DNA of 64,000 bases from Phycisphaeraceae bacterium. GTDB taxonomy: Bacteria > Planctomycetota > Phycisphaerae > Phycisphaerales > Zrk34. Below, piece after piece: positions 36,871 to 44,820 of the stretch. The position numbers were made by a program, and so were the translations under genes. The notes under the pieces were generated by a model that made no database searches, was not told where the DNA came from, and worked only from the letters and a program-made list of their open reading frames with translations. The stretch is taken from NCBI GenBank assembly GCA_028282805.1, contig JANQHD010000054.1:62001-126000 (forward strand), given 5' to 3'. The first letter of the stretch is position 1; each line of letters starts with the position of its first letter.

Positions 36871-38157
36871 TTATGATTCTTGCTGGTTCAACTCGGGTAT
36901 GTCCAAGGATTTGGTGTTTAGTTCAAGTTTGGGGACATCTTTGGGTGCGTTGTTGGTGCCGATCGATTCCAACTCTTCAAAACGCCGTGCTTGCGGCAAT
37001 ATTTTCGTTTGAATGGAACGTGCCAGTTTGTCGTATTGTTCGCCGGTTTTGTTGATGGTTGTGCCGAGTTTGACGACGTGCTCTAGCATAACACGTAGTC
37101 GATCGTATAGTTCAATCCCCGCGAGACTGATCTTCCTTGCGTTTTCGGAGATGGATTGTTCTCGCCACCCTAGCGCGACCGTTTTGAGCAGGGCGAGAAG
37201 TAAAGTTGGCGTTGCGATGATGACGTTGTCGGCCATTGCCCTCTCGATCAGGTCCGGGTCACGCTGGACAGCGGCGTAGAGCATTGCTTCGCCGGGGATG
37301 AACATGACAACGAACTCCGGCGAGCCTTTGCACGCCTCCCAATATCCTTTCCGAGATAAGTCCGTGGCCATGCTTTTTATGTTTTTAGAATGGCGGTCCA
37401 GGAGCGCGCTTCGCTTGTCCAAGTCTGTTTCTTCGGCGGCGTCAAGGTACGCGTCGAGGGGAGTCTTGACGTCCACCACGATCACCCGATCATTCGGCAG
37501 ATGTATCGTGAAATCGGGCTTCAATTGTTTGCCATCGGCGGCGTCCACCACCGCTTGGGCGTCGTAATCAACTCGCTCGGTCATCCCGGCCAGCTCAAAT
37601 AGCCGTTCCATCTGAAGCTCCCCCCAGCGCCCCCGGCCTTCCGGCTTACGTAAAGCCCTGACGAGATTCGCGGTTTCCGAGCGCAGCTCCTGCTGTCCGC
37701 TGGATAGCGAGCCGACCTGTTCGGTTAGTTGTGTGTATGCCTTGCCGCGTTTGTCTTCGATGTCTCGCAGCAGCTTGCGGTATTCTTCGAGTTGTTTGCC
37801 GAATGGGGCTAGCTTGGCCTCTGTTTGCTTTAAGAGTTCCCCGCTTGATTCTTTTAGCGTCTCACCTGCGAGAGCCTTGAACCTGTCTTCGGATTGCTTC
37901 AATGCCGTTTCGAATTGTTTTTGATTGGCCTGCTCGCGGGCTTCGATCCCGGCGACTTGTGTTTTCAGGTCGGTGTTTTCTGCTCGCAGCTCATCGATCG
38001 TGGCAAGATGACTCGCGTTAGCGGTTTCGAGTTGATTGCGGTCGCCGCTGATCTGATTGAGTTTGCTGAGAATCAGCAGCTTGGATCGATATAGCCAGAA
38101 CGCGAGTGCGGAAACGCCAACGAGCGCCACGGAAATGATGATAAGCACGGTTTGCAT
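36871..38157 (-). CDS. rmuC: DNA recombination protein RmuC
   Basis: 428 residues. An N-terminal membrane segment (about 3-22) precedes a long coiled coil (about 28-150) and the RmuC nuclease-like domain. Domain landmarks are GRGRWGELQMERLFELAGM, the PD-(D/E)xK-like LKPDFTIHLPNDRVIVVDVK and later FVVMFIPGEAMLYAAVQ. RmuC limits DNA inversions at short repeats in Escherichia coli. The G+C content is visibly lower than that of every neighbour, close to one half, with many AT-ending codons, so recent acquisition is likely. A TATACT box lies 7 bases before the ATG. Confidence 0.95.
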   Translation of the reverse strand: MQTVLIIISVALVGVSALAFWLYRSKLLILSKLNQISGDRNQLETANASHLATIDELRAENTDLKTQVAGIEAREQANQKQFETALKQSEDRFKALAGETLKESSGELLKQTEAKLAPFGKQLEEYRKLLRDIEDKRGKAYTQLTEQVGSLSSGQQELRSETANLVRALRKPEGRGRWGELQMERLFELAGMTERVDYDAQAVVDAADGKQLKPDFTIHLPNDRVIVVDVKTPLDAYLDAAEETDLDKRSALLDRHSKNIKSMATDLSRKGYWEACKGSPEFVVMFIPGEAMLYAAVQRDPDLIERAMADNVIIATPTLLLALLKTVALGWREQSISENARKISLAGIELYDRLRVMLEHVVKLGTTINKTGEQYDKLARSIQTKILPQARRFEELESIGTNNAPKDVPKLELNTKSLDIPELNQQES

Positions 38158-38164
38158 AAGTCAC

Positions 38165-38170
38165 AGTATA
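38165..38170 (-). promoter_or_regulatory. -10 box at the rmuC start (possible leaderless transcript)
   Basis: TATACT on the minus strand, followed by GTGACTT and then the ATG. The usual initiation distance would place the RNA 5' end at the start codon. There is no Shine-Dalgarno sequence. Confidence 0.5.
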
Positions 38171-38195
38171 CCAAGGTGGCGGGTCGGGATGGATG

Positions 38196-38214
38196 CGCTA
38201 AGCCGCGAGCGGCT
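38196..38214. repeat. 19-bp repeat, copy 1
   Basis: CGCTAAGCCGCGAGCGGCT, ending right before the tyrS stop. It matches the reverse complement of 41063-41081 in 18 of 19 positions. It contains the near-palindrome AGCCGC...GCGGCT. Confidence 0.65.
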
Positions 38215-39414
38215 TTAAGCCTTGACCACCTGGCAGACGCGGCGTTTGCCGACTTTCAGGACGGTGGGCGCATCGGTGATCGTCACTTCGGCGACCGGGT
38301 CGTTGAGCTTCTCGTTGCCGAAGCTGACGGCGCCCTGCTTGATCAGGCGGCGGGCCTCGGAGTTGCTCGAGGCGAAGCCGACCTGGGCGATGAGGTTGGC
38401 CAGGCCGATGGGCGACTCGGCGACGGCCACCGTCTGCATGTCGCTGGGCAGGTTGCCCTTGCGGAAGCGTTCGACGAACTCCTTGGAGGCCGCCTGCGCC
38501 GCGGTGGCGTCGTGGTACTCCTCGACGACCGACTGCGCCAGCACGTCCTTTGCTTCGCGGGGGCTGGTGACGCCGGCGTCGCACAGCGAGTGGATGCGGT
38601 CTTCGGGGATGTTGGTCAGCAGCTCGAAGTAGTTGCGCATGAGCGTGTCGGGGATGGACATGACCTTGCCGAACATGTCGTTGGCCTCGTCGGTCAGGCC
38701 GACGTAGTTGCCCTTGGACTTGCTCATCTTCTCGGCGCCGTCGAGGCCGACGAGGATGGGCATGACCATGACGACCTGCCGGGGCTTGCCGTGCTTGGCC
38801 ATCATGTCGCGGCCGCAGAGGTTGTTGAAGGTCTGGTCGGTGCCGCCGAGCTCGACGTCGGAATCGATCATGACCGAGTCGTACGCCTGCATGAGCGGGT
38901 ACATGAACTCGGTGATCATGATCTCCTTGTCGGCGGCGATGCGGTTTTTAAAGTTCTCGCGGTGGAGCATCTGCTGGACGGTCATCTGGCCGGTGAGCCG
39001 GAGCACGTCGGCGAAGGTCAGGCCGGCCAACCACTCGGAGTTGCGGCGGATCTCCAGCTTGTCGGGCGAGGTGTCGAGGACCATGCCCGCCTGGTCGAGA
39101 TACGTCTGCGCGTTTTCGTCGACCTGCTGTTCGGTGAGCACGGGGCGTGTGGTGTCGCGGCCGGTCGGGTCGCCGATGCGGGCGGTGTAGTCGCCGATGA
39201 TGAGCACGGCGGTGTGGCCGAGGTCCTGGAACTGGCGCATCTTTCGGAGCACGACGGAGTGGCCGAGGTGGATGTCGGGGGCGGTGGGGTCGAGGCCGAG
39301 CTTGATGCGCAGGGTCTTGCCGGACTCGAGCTTAGTTTTGAGCTCGGGCCGGGAGTAGATTTCTTCGGCGCCCCGCGCGAGCAGGGCCAATTGGTCGTCG
39401 ATGGTGGCGGTCAT
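38215..39414 (-). CDS. tyrS: Tyrosyl-tRNA synthetase
   Basis: 399 residues from ATG 39414. HIGH-type motif HLGH in LDPTAPDIHLGHSVVLRK, the class I signature KMSKS in GLDGAEKMSKSKGNYV, and a C-terminal S4 RNA-binding domain (SSNSEARRLIKQGAVSFGNE) identify a bacterial TyrRS of the shorter type. An ATG at 39423 is an alternative start. A TAAGAT hexamer exactly 7 bases before 39414 fits the leaderless pattern of this window and favours the later start. Confidence 0.96.
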   Translation of the reverse strand: MTATIDDQLALLARGAEEIYSRPELKTKLESGKTLRIKLGLDPTAPDIHLGHSVVLRKMRQFQDLGHTAVLIIGDYTARIGDPTGRDTTRPVLTEQQVDENAQTYLDQAGMVLDTSPDKLEIRRNSEWLAGLTFADVLRLTGQMTVQQMLHRENFKNRIAADKEIMITEFMYPLMQAYDSVMIDSDVELGGTDQTFNNLCGRDMMAKHGKPRQVVMVMPILVGLDGAEKMSKSKGNYVGLTDEANDMFGKVMSIPDTLMRNYFELLTNIPEDRIHSLCDAGVTSPREAKDVLAQSVVEEYHDATAAQAASKEFVERFRKGNLPSDMQTVAVAESPIGLANLIAQVGFASSNSEARRLIKQGAVSFGNEKLNDPVAEVTITDAPTVLKVGKRRVCQVVKA

Positions 39415-39421
39415 GCGGGGC

Positions 39422-39427
39422 ATCTTA
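39422..39427 (-). promoter_or_regulatory. -10-like box at the tyrS start
   Basis: TAAGAT on the minus strand, 7 bases before ATG 39414; weaker than the other cases (four of six consensus bases). Confidence 0.3.
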
Positions 39428-39461
39428 GCATGGCGGTGGTGGGCTGTTAACGTGCAAGAAA

Positions 39462-39491
39462 TTGGTGCGGGTGGCCGCTCGGCCCTACGAT
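39462..39491 (+). promoter_or_regulatory. Possible promoter of the 39521 gene
   Basis: TTGGTG (39462-39467), 18 bases, TACGAT (39486-39491). The leader would be about 23 bases and contains GGAGG before the ATG. Confidence 0.4.
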
Positions 39492-39520
39492 ACGGCGACG
39501 CCAAGTGATGGAGGAATGTC

Positions 39521-40471
39521 ATGCTGAACCGTTCTCGTCGTGCGTGGTGGGTGGCCGGGGTGTTGGCCGGGGCGTTGTGGTTGATCGCCTGTGGTTACAC
39601 CGGTTCGTCGGCCGACGCGGCGAGACCGGGCAAGACGGTCACCGTCACGCTCGGCGCGTACAACGTCGAGAACTACTTCGACCGCTACAACGACCCGTAC
39701 ACCGACGACCAGGGCACCGCGCCGAAGGAAGCGCACGAGGTCAAACGGCTCGCGCAGGCGATCCGCGCGATGCGGGCGGACTTCGTGGGCGTGGTCGAGA
39801 TGGAAAACGAGGGCGAGCTGTACCGCTTCGCCAACGAGCACCTGCCGGACCTGGGTTACAAGAACGTGTACGTCGGGCACCGCGACTACGGGCGCGGGAT
39901 CAACAACGGCGGCATGACCCGCCTGCCGGTCGGCGGGGTGACGACGCACCGGTTCTGGCCGTTGACCGTGCCGGGCGACGAGCGGCAGTGGCGCTTTGCG
40001 CGGGACGTGATCGAGTTCGAGCTGCGGCCGGCCGAGGGGGTGACGCTGCACGTGTTTGTGCTGCACTTCAAGTCGAAGCGTGACTCGCGGCGCGACCCGA
40101 AGTCGGCTTCGTGGCGTCTGGCCGAGGCGCGCGGCGTGCGGCGGCTCGTCGAGCAGCGGCTCGCCGCGGACCCCGGGGCGCTGATCGCGCTGGTCGGCGA
40201 CTTCAACGACGAGCGCGGCTCGGCGCCGCTCAAGCACCTGCTCGACGAGCGGCCGAGGGTGCTGGTCGACTGCCACAGGAACGTGCCCGCCGCGAGGAAG
40301 ATCACGTACCTGCGCGAGCCGTACCGCAGCCAGATCGACTACATCCTCGTCAGCCCGGCGCTGGCCCGTTGCCTCAAGGCGGGGTCCGCGAAGGTGCCGA
40401 CGACCGCGCTGGAAGGCTCCGACCACGCGCCGGTCGTGGCGACGTTTGAGCTGCCCGTGGGGAGGGAATGA
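39521..40471 (+). CDS. Secreted endonuclease/exonuclease/phosphatase-family protein
   Basis: 316 residues with a lipoprotein-like signal (hydrophobic 10-24, LIACG). EEP-fold residues are all visible: Asn in GAYNVENYFD, the metal Glu in GVVEMENEGELY, Asn/Asp in LVGDFNDERGS, and SDHAPV near the end. The family cleaves phosphodiesters in nucleic acids or lipids; the product is probably periplasmic. GGAGG lies 5-6 bases upstream of the ATG. It is divergent from tyrS. Confidence 0.88.
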   Translation: MLNRSRRAWWVAGVLAGALWLIACGYTGSSADAARPGKTVTVTLGAYNVENYFDRYNDPYTDDQGTAPKEAHEVKRLAQAIRAMRADFVGVVEMENEGELYRFANEHLPDLGYKNVYVGHRDYGRGINNGGMTRLPVGGVTTHRFWPLTVPGDERQWRFARDVIEFELRPAEGVTLHVFVLHFKSKRDSRRDPKSASWRLAEARGVRRLVEQRLAADPGALIALVGDFNDERGSAPLKHLLDERPRVLVDCHRNVPAARKITYLREPYRSQIDYILVSPALARCLKAGSAKVPTTALEGSDHAPVVATFELPVGRE

Positions 40472-40480
40472 CGTTTTAGA

Positions 40481-40611
40481 AAACTCGAAGATCGAAACTC
40501 GAAGGACGAATCAATACCCAATGTCCCAATGACTCAAGCTTGGGGCTGACCGCTGTTTTGGCGTTCAGGCTTCGGCATTCATTCGCCTTTCGAGTTTCGA
40601 TCTTCGAGTTT
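40481..40611. repeat. Heptad fold-back repeat C
   Basis: Left arm: 7-base units ACTCGAA, GATCGAA, ACTCGAA, GGACGAA (40483-40510), then TCAATAC, CCAATGT, CCCAATG. Right arm: TTCGCCT, TTCGAGT, TTCGATC, TTCGAGT (40582-40609). The two arms are nearly exact reverse complements over about 36 bases (40479-40515 with 40577-40613), separated by about 60 bases that are only partly heptad-like. The word GAAGATCGAA is shared with repeat B, 37 kb away. It fills most of the spacer before nuoA. Confidence 0.85.
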
Positions 40612-40629
40612 CCGCGGCCGCGGCCAGAC

Positions 40630-40657
40630 TTGTCGAATCGTCCCTACTCGCTACCAT
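40630..40657 (+). promoter_or_regulatory. Promoter at the nuoA start (possible leaderless transcript)
   Basis: TTGTCG (40630-40635), 16 bases, TACCAT (40652-40657), then 7 bases to the ATG. No Shine-Dalgarno sequence. Confidence 0.45.
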
Positions 40658-40664
40658 ACCCGCC

Positions 40665-41057
40665 ATGTTGGTGACGCTCGCGGACATCTCGCACTACGCC
40701 GCTATCGGGCTGCTGCTGGTCATGGCCATCGTGTTCGGCGCAGCGAACCTCGTCATGACCACCGTGCTCGGCCCCGGCCGGCAGGGCGCGACCAAGGGCA
40801 TGACCTACGAGTCGGGCATGGACCCGTTCGGCACGGCCCGCCGGCGGTTCAACGTGCGGTTCTACATCGTCGCGATGACGTTCCTCGTGTTCGACGTGGA
40901 GATCGTCTTCCTCTACCCGTGGGCGACGGTGTTCCCGAACCTCGCCGACGGCAGCGAGCAGGGCCCGGTGTTCCTCGGCCGCATGCTCTTCTTCATCGGC
41001 ACCTCGATCATCGCCTACGCCTACGCCTGGCGCAAGGGCGTGTTCGACTACGACTGA
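40665..41057 (+). CDS. nuoA: NADH-quinone oxidoreductase subunit A
   Basis: 130 residues with three membrane helices (about 10-32, 65-88, 97-120). The family signature is YESGMDPFGTARRRFNVRFY, and FDVEIVFLYPWA follows in helix 2. NuoA is a membrane subunit of complex I. It is usually first in a nuoA-N operon, but the next gene here is the oppositely oriented rpmB, so it stands alone. The other subunits must be elsewhere. Confidence 0.96.
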   Translation: MLVTLADISHYAAIGLLLVMAIVFGAANLVMTTVLGPGRQGATKGMTYESGMDPFGTARRRFNVRFYIVAMTFLVFDVEIVFLYPWATVFPNLADGSEQGPVFLGRMLFFIGTSIIAYAYAWRKGVFDYD

Positions 41058-41062
41058 TCGCC

Positions 41063-41081
41063 AGCCGCTTGCGGCTTAGCG
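41063..41081. repeat. 19-bp repeat, copy 2
   Basis: AGCCGCTTGCGGCTTAGCG just after the nuoA stop, the inverted partner (18 of 19) of 38196-38214. The following CTTCCG words continue a loose 7-base rhythm. Confidence 0.6.
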
Positions 41082-41102
41082 CTTCCGCTTCCGTTGCGCA
41101 AC

Positions 41103-41131
41103 AAAAAACCGACGCTCGCACTAAGCGTCGG
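41103..41131 (-). terminator. Rho-independent terminator of rpmB
   Basis: Stem CCGACGCT/AGCGTCGG (41109-41116 and 41124-41131); read on the minus strand it is followed by TTTTTT. It lies about 80 bases past the rpmB stop. Confidence 0.75.
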
Positions 41132-41170
41132 CGTTGCCTGTTGCAATGTTGGGTCTAGGTGGGAGCAGGT

Positions 41171-41203
41171 CCCCTCACCCCGGTCCTCTCCCGGGGGGAG
41201 AGG
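41171..41203. repeat. CCCTCACC-type intergenic element
   Basis: CCCCTCACCCCGGTCCTCTC followed by a G-rich half. The inner part CCTCTCCC/GGGAGAGG (41185-41192 and 41196-41203) folds into a hairpin. Elements of this CCCTCACCC...CTCTCCC type are common between genes in many bacteria; the C-rich half also shows a 7-base rhythm. It abuts the rpmB stop. Confidence 0.55.
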
Positions 41204-41212
41204 GGGCATATC

Positions 41213-41497
41213 TCACGCCTCGGCTTCGGCGGCGGCCTTCTGCTTGGCGGTGTAGGCGTACTTGCGCTTCATGGGTTTGACGACCAGGCCGCTCTTGATG
41301 GCCTTGGCCGAGACCTTGATCCGCTTGGGCGCGCCGTCGACCATGGCGGTGACGGTCTGGATGTTCGGCTTGAACTTCCGCTTGGTCTTGCCGGTGATCT
41401 TCTTACCGACGCCGCCGAGGTACTTGGCCTTACCGCGGTACCGCAGGCTGCGGCCGCTGGAGGTCTTCCTACCGGTAAAATGGCATACGCGAGGCAT
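41213..41497 (-). CDS. rpmB: 50S ribosomal protein L28
   Basis: 94 residues opening MPRVCHFTGRKTSSGRSLRY, as in L28, and with FKPNIQTV in the middle. The C-terminal Ala/Glu-rich tail is an addition to the family length of about 60-80. AGGGA lies upstream of the ATG. It is divergent from rpsU. Confidence 0.95.
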   Translation of the reverse strand: MPRVCHFTGRKTSSGRSLRYRGKAKYLGGVGKKITGKTKRKFKPNIQTVTAMVDGAPKRIKVSAKAIKSGLVVKPMKRKYAYTAKQKAAAEAEA

Positions 41498-41604
41498 TGT
41501 CGTTCCCTGCCGATCTGGGTTTTCGGGTCAAAACAAGCGGAGTATCTTAGTGAGGGGGCCGCGGGGCCGCAAGCGGAAAAACCGCGAAAAAACCGCCAGG
41601 GCCC

Positions 41605-41633
41605 TTGAACCGCACCCCGGTTTTCGCAACAAT
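41605..41633 (+). promoter_or_regulatory. Probable promoter of rpsU
   Basis: TTGAAC (41605-41610), 17 bases, AACAAT (41628-41633); a leader of about 52 bases with AAAGGAAG before the ATG. Confidence 0.4.
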
Positions 41634-41692
41634 ACCCCGCTCGGTCGGCCGTGGGGTCGGCGCACCGCAAAGTCAAAGGAAGCTCAAGGCAT

Positions 41693-41887
41693 ATGGCGAT
41701 CCGCATCAAAGCCCGTAACAACGAGTCCGCCGAGCAGATGCTGCGTCGGTTCAAGAAGATGTGTGAAAAAGAGGGCCTGACCAAGGACATCAAGAAGAAC
41801 GCTTATTACGAGAAGCCTTCCGAGCGTCGCCGCCGCGCCGCCCGCAAGGCCGAGAAGCGCCTGATGAAGACCGGTCCGCGCCGCTAA
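41693..41887 (+). CDS. rpsU: 30S ribosomal protein S21
   Basis: 64 residues, MAIRIKARNNESAEQMLRRF, with the basic C-terminal YYEKPSERRRRAARKAEKR typical of S21. S21 helps the 30S subunit engage mRNA by Shine-Dalgarno pairing. AAAGGAAG is the ribosome site. Confidence 0.95.
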   Translation: MAIRIKARNNESAEQMLRRFKKMCEKEGLTKDIKKNAYYEKPSERRRRAARKAEKRLMKTGPRR

Positions 41888-41937
41888 GACCGCCGCCCGC
41901 CGCCACGGCCCGGGCGCACGAGCCCGGGGACACGCAC

Positions 41938-42372
41938 GTGACTTCCTCTCAACCGAAAACCGACACGACCTCGCAGCACGACGCGGAGTATTTCGCGTGC
42001 TGCGTCGCGCGGCTCCTCGCCGACACCCGCTGCGAGTCCGTGCTCGTCATCGACGTCCGCGACCTCAGCCAGGTCACCGACTTCATCGTCATCGCCTCCG
42101 GCACCTCCGAACGGCAGATGCGATCCAGCATCGACGACCTCAAAGAGCTCGGCAAAGAGATGGGCCACCCCATCTACCGCCACGACGGACAGACCGACGC
42201 CCAGTGGGTGGTCGTCGATTTCGTCGACACCATGGCCCACCTGCTCACCCCCGAGCAGCGGGTCTATTACGACCTCGAATCGCTCTGGGGCGATGCGCCT
42301 CGCCTGGACTGGGCCCAGCGCACCGAGCCCGGGCAATTCGCGAGAATCGGCACAAATCGCCGACTGAAATGA
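41938..42372 (+). CDS. rsfS: Ribosomal silencing factor RsfS
   Basis: 144 residues from GTG 41938; binds L14 and blocks subunit joining under starvation. Family motifs: VLVIDVRDLSQVTDFIVIAS, GTSERQMRSS, and WVVVDFVDTMAHLLTPEQR...YYDLESLWGDA near the end. It is 50 bases after rpsU, probably in one transcript. Confidence 0.94.
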   Translation: MTSSQPKTDTTSQHDAEYFACCVARLLADTRCESVLVIDVRDLSQVTDFIVIASGTSERQMRSSIDDLKELGKEMGHPIYRHDGQTDAQWVVVDFVDTMAHLLTPEQRVYYDLESLWGDAPRLDWAQRTEPGQFARIGTNRRLK

Positions 42373-42455
42373 AACCGGCGTCGCCACCGGGCGTCTACTG
42401 CGATAGAATGCCCGCCAACCGCCGGGCCGACACGCGTCCACGAGGACCACAAACC

Positions 42456-42848
42456 ATGCTCCGAAAAGCGCTCTTGGCCAAAATCCACCGCGCCACGGTC
42501 ACCCACTGCGACCTCGACTACGTCGGTTCGATCACCATCGACGCCGACCTGCTCCGCGCCACGGGCCTGCGGCCCAACGAGGCCGTGCTCATCGCCGATT
42601 GCGACAACGGCAACCGCTTCGAGACCTACATCTTCGAGGGCGAGGTCGGCTCCGGCGTCGTCGGCATCAACGGCGCCGCCGCCCACCTCACCGCCGTCGG
42701 CCACAAGATCATCATCATGGCCTTCGCCCAGATGACCGAACAGGAACTCGACCAGCACGAGACCAAGGTCGTCGTCGCCGACGAAAACAACCGCATCGCC
42801 CAGCGGCTGACCTACCCGTCCACGCTCGCCGAGCCCCAGCCGGCCTGA
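42456..42848 (+). CDS. panD: Aspartate 1-decarboxylase proenzyme
   Basis: 130 residues; makes beta-alanine for pantothenate. The self-cleavage site is Gly24-Ser25 in DYVGSITID, which yields the pyruvoyl group. GRFETYIF-like (NGNRFETYIFEGEVGSGVV) and NGAAAHL motifs are present. A TAGAAT hexamer (42404-42409) may belong to its promoter. Confidence 0.96.
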   Translation: MLRKALLAKIHRATVTHCDLDYVGSITIDADLLRATGLRPNEAVLIADCDNGNRFETYIFEGEVGSGVVGINGAAAHLTAVGHKIIIMAFAQMTEQELDQHETKVVVADENNRIAQRLTYPSTLAEPQPA

Positions 42849-42884
42849 CCGGGCCCTGCGCCTCGCACCACGATCTGACCGATA

Positions 42885-42890
42885 TACAAT
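42885..42890 (+). promoter_or_regulatory. -10 box at the 42897 start (possible leaderless transcript)
   Basis: TACAAT, 6 bases before ATG 42897 (3 before GTG 42894). The -35 region is poor. No Shine-Dalgarno sequence. Confidence 0.45.
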
Positions 42891-42896
42891 CCAGTG

Positions 42897-44498
42897 ATGG
42901 CACGTCTACGCATCAGCCTGGCCAACAAGTGCCAACTGCTGTTCGGCTTGGCGGTGGTGTTGATCCTCACCGCCGCGCTGGCCGTGCCGTGGCTGCGCAT
43001 GCAGAAGCTGGTCGACGAGAGCCAGCAGGAGATCGCCGCGGGCATGGCCGGTGACTGGCTGGCCGACCTGGTCGACGACTACGGTGCGCTGCCCGCTTTC
43101 AGCACGCGCGTGCTCGGCGCCGGGCCCGACCAGCCGCACGAGCTGCGCTTCATCCCCGAGAGCCTGTTCACCGACGAGTCCGCCGGCGACGCCTGGCTCA
43201 CCGACAAGCTGCTGGCCCTCAACGTCCGACCCGGCCGCGAGCTGTTCGAGCCCGTGCGCGACCCCGACCGCGGCCGGCTCTACCAATACCTCCGCGCCGT
43301 GCGGCAGAGCGACCTCGACCGCCTCGGCGGCGGGTTCAGCGCCGAGGTGCCCATCTCCACCATCGCCGACCCCGTGCTCGGCGTGGTCATCGTCACCATG
43401 GACGCCCGTTGGGCCGACCGCCAGCTGCTGTTCAACCGCATCTACATCGTCATCGCCGGCCTGCTCGCCGGGCTGCTGGCGATCGTGGCTTTCTGGTTCA
43501 TCACCACGCGCATCATCCTCTCGCCCGTGCGCGTGCTCAGGTCCACCGCCGAGAAGGTCACCGAGGGCGACCTGAACATCCAGGCCGACATCAACACCGG
43601 CGACGAGTTCGAGCAGCTGTCCGACGCGTTCAACGCCATGCTCGCCAACCAGCGCGCCAGCCAGGACCAGATGGCCGCGCTCAACAAGCAGCTCGACCTC
43701 AAGCTCGGCGAGCTGGCCGAGACCAACGTCTCGCTGTTCGAGGCCAACAAGCTCAAGAGCGACTTTCTGGCCAACGTCTCGCACGAGCTGCGCACGCCGC
43801 TGAACTCGATCATCGGCTTCGCCGAGGTGCTCGGCGACCAGCTCAACGGCGGCGACGACGCCGACGAGAAACGCCTGCGCTACGTGAAGAACATCGAGCA
43901 CTCCAGCCGGTCGCTGCTGGTGCTGATCAACGACCTGTTGGACTTAGCGAAGATCGAGGCGGGGCGGATCGACCTGCACGTCGAGCCGATGGTGGTCAAG
44001 GACACCTGCGAAGCGCTGGTCTCGCTGATCCGCCCGCAGGCCGAGGCGAAGCAGATCGAGCTCGACGCGACCGTCGCGCCGGGCTTGCCCGTGATCAACA
44101 CCGACGCGGGCAAGGTGCAGCAGGTGCTGTTCAACTTCCTCGCCAACGCCGTGAAGTTCACCCCCGACGCGGGCAAGGTCGCCCTCATCGCCGAGCCCGT
44201 GCTCGACAGCTCCGACCAGGTGACCGGCGTGCGCTTCAGCGTCGCCGACACCGGCCCGGGCATCGCGTTGGAATACCACGAAGAGGTGTTCGAGAAGTTC
44301 CGCCAGCTCGACCAGGCGCACACCAAGAGCTACGGCGGCACCGGCCTGGGGCTGGCGATCAGCCGCGAGCTGGCGCAGTACCTCAACGCGACGATCGAGC
44401 TCGACAGCGACGCCGGCCGCGGCGCGACGTTCAGCCTTCTCGTGCCGCTGAGCCTCGAGCAGAAGAGCGAACCGCTCATGCCCGACCTGGTCGAGTGA
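42897..44498 (+). CDS. Membrane sensor histidine kinase (HAMP, HisKA, HATPase)
   Basis: 533 residues. Two membrane segments (about 12-32 and 180-205) enclose a periplasmic domain of about 150 residues. HAMP follows (RIILSPVRVLRSTAEKVTEG), then a coiled linker and HisKA with the phospho-acceptor His296 in SHELRTPLNSIIGFAEVL. The ATPase has N-box FLANAVKFTPDAG, G1 DTGPGI and G2 GGTGLGL. No receiver domain or partner regulator is next to it, so its partner is unknown. It is the only gene between panD and a minus-strand gene. Confidence 0.93.
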   Translation: MARLRISLANKCQLLFGLAVVLILTAALAVPWLRMQKLVDESQQEIAAGMAGDWLADLVDDYGALPAFSTRVLGAGPDQPHELRFIPESLFTDESAGDAWLTDKLLALNVRPGRELFEPVRDPDRGRLYQYLRAVRQSDLDRLGGGFSAEVPISTIADPVLGVVIVTMDARWADRQLLFNRIYIVIAGLLAGLLAIVAFWFITTRIILSPVRVLRSTAEKVTEGDLNIQADINTGDEFEQLSDAFNAMLANQRASQDQMAALNKQLDLKLGELAETNVSLFEANKLKSDFLANVSHELRTPLNSIIGFAEVLGDQLNGGDDADEKRLRYVKNIEHSSRSLLVLINDLLDLAKIEAGRIDLHVEPMVVKDTCEALVSLIRPQAEAKQIELDATVAPGLPVINTDAGKVQQVLFNFLANAVKFTPDAGKVALIAEPVLDSSDQVTGVRFSVADTGPGIALEYHEEVFEKFRQLDQAHTKSYGGTGLGLAISRELAQYLNATIELDSDAGRGATFSLLVPLSLEQKSEPLMPDLVE

Positions 44499-44509
44499 CG
44501 CCCGGCCCG

Positions 44510-44797
44510 TCAGATCAGTTTCGGCAGCGCTTGGTCGACCTCGGGGAAGTACCGCCGGATCACGGCGCAATCGAACCTGGGCATGATCTGCGCGGGCGAC
44601 TCGCGTTCGAGTAGAAACCGAAGCACCGCCCGCACGACCCGTTCCGGCGCGACCCGGCCGTGCGACCAGTGGTCGTAGTCGCGCCAGCCGAGCGTCACCG
44701 TGTACCGGTGCTCGGCGCCGTCGTCGCTCAGCTCGACGGTGAACGTCCAACCGCGCTCGTTGTCGACTTCCGTGAGGATGTTGATCGTGTGATCCAT
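44510..44797 (-). CDS. Conserved hypothetical protein, 95 residues
   Basis: No name could be assigned. The N-terminal half is beta-rich (GWTFTVELSDDGAEHRYTVT) with a DYDHWSHG motif. The C-terminal half is helical (PERVVRAVLRFLLERE) and ends in FDCAVIRRYFPEVDQALP. It is a compact, soluble protein with no signal peptide. It is divergent from the rRNA methyltransferase gene with a 23-base gap. Confidence 0.7.
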   Translation of the reverse strand: MDHTINILTEVDNERGWTFTVELSDDGAEHRYTVTLGWRDYDHWSHGRVAPERVVRAVLRFLLERESPAQIMPRFDCAVIRRYFPEVDQALPKLI

Positions 44798-44807
44798 CGG
44801 CGGCGGT

Positions 44808-44813
44808 TACAAT
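44808..44813 (+). promoter_or_regulatory. -10 box at the 44821 start (possible leaderless transcript)
   Basis: TACAAT, then 7 bases, then GTG 44821. The whole gap to the divergent gene is 23 bases, so the promoter must overlap that gene's start. Confidence 0.5.
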
Positions 44814-44820
44814 CGGTTGC

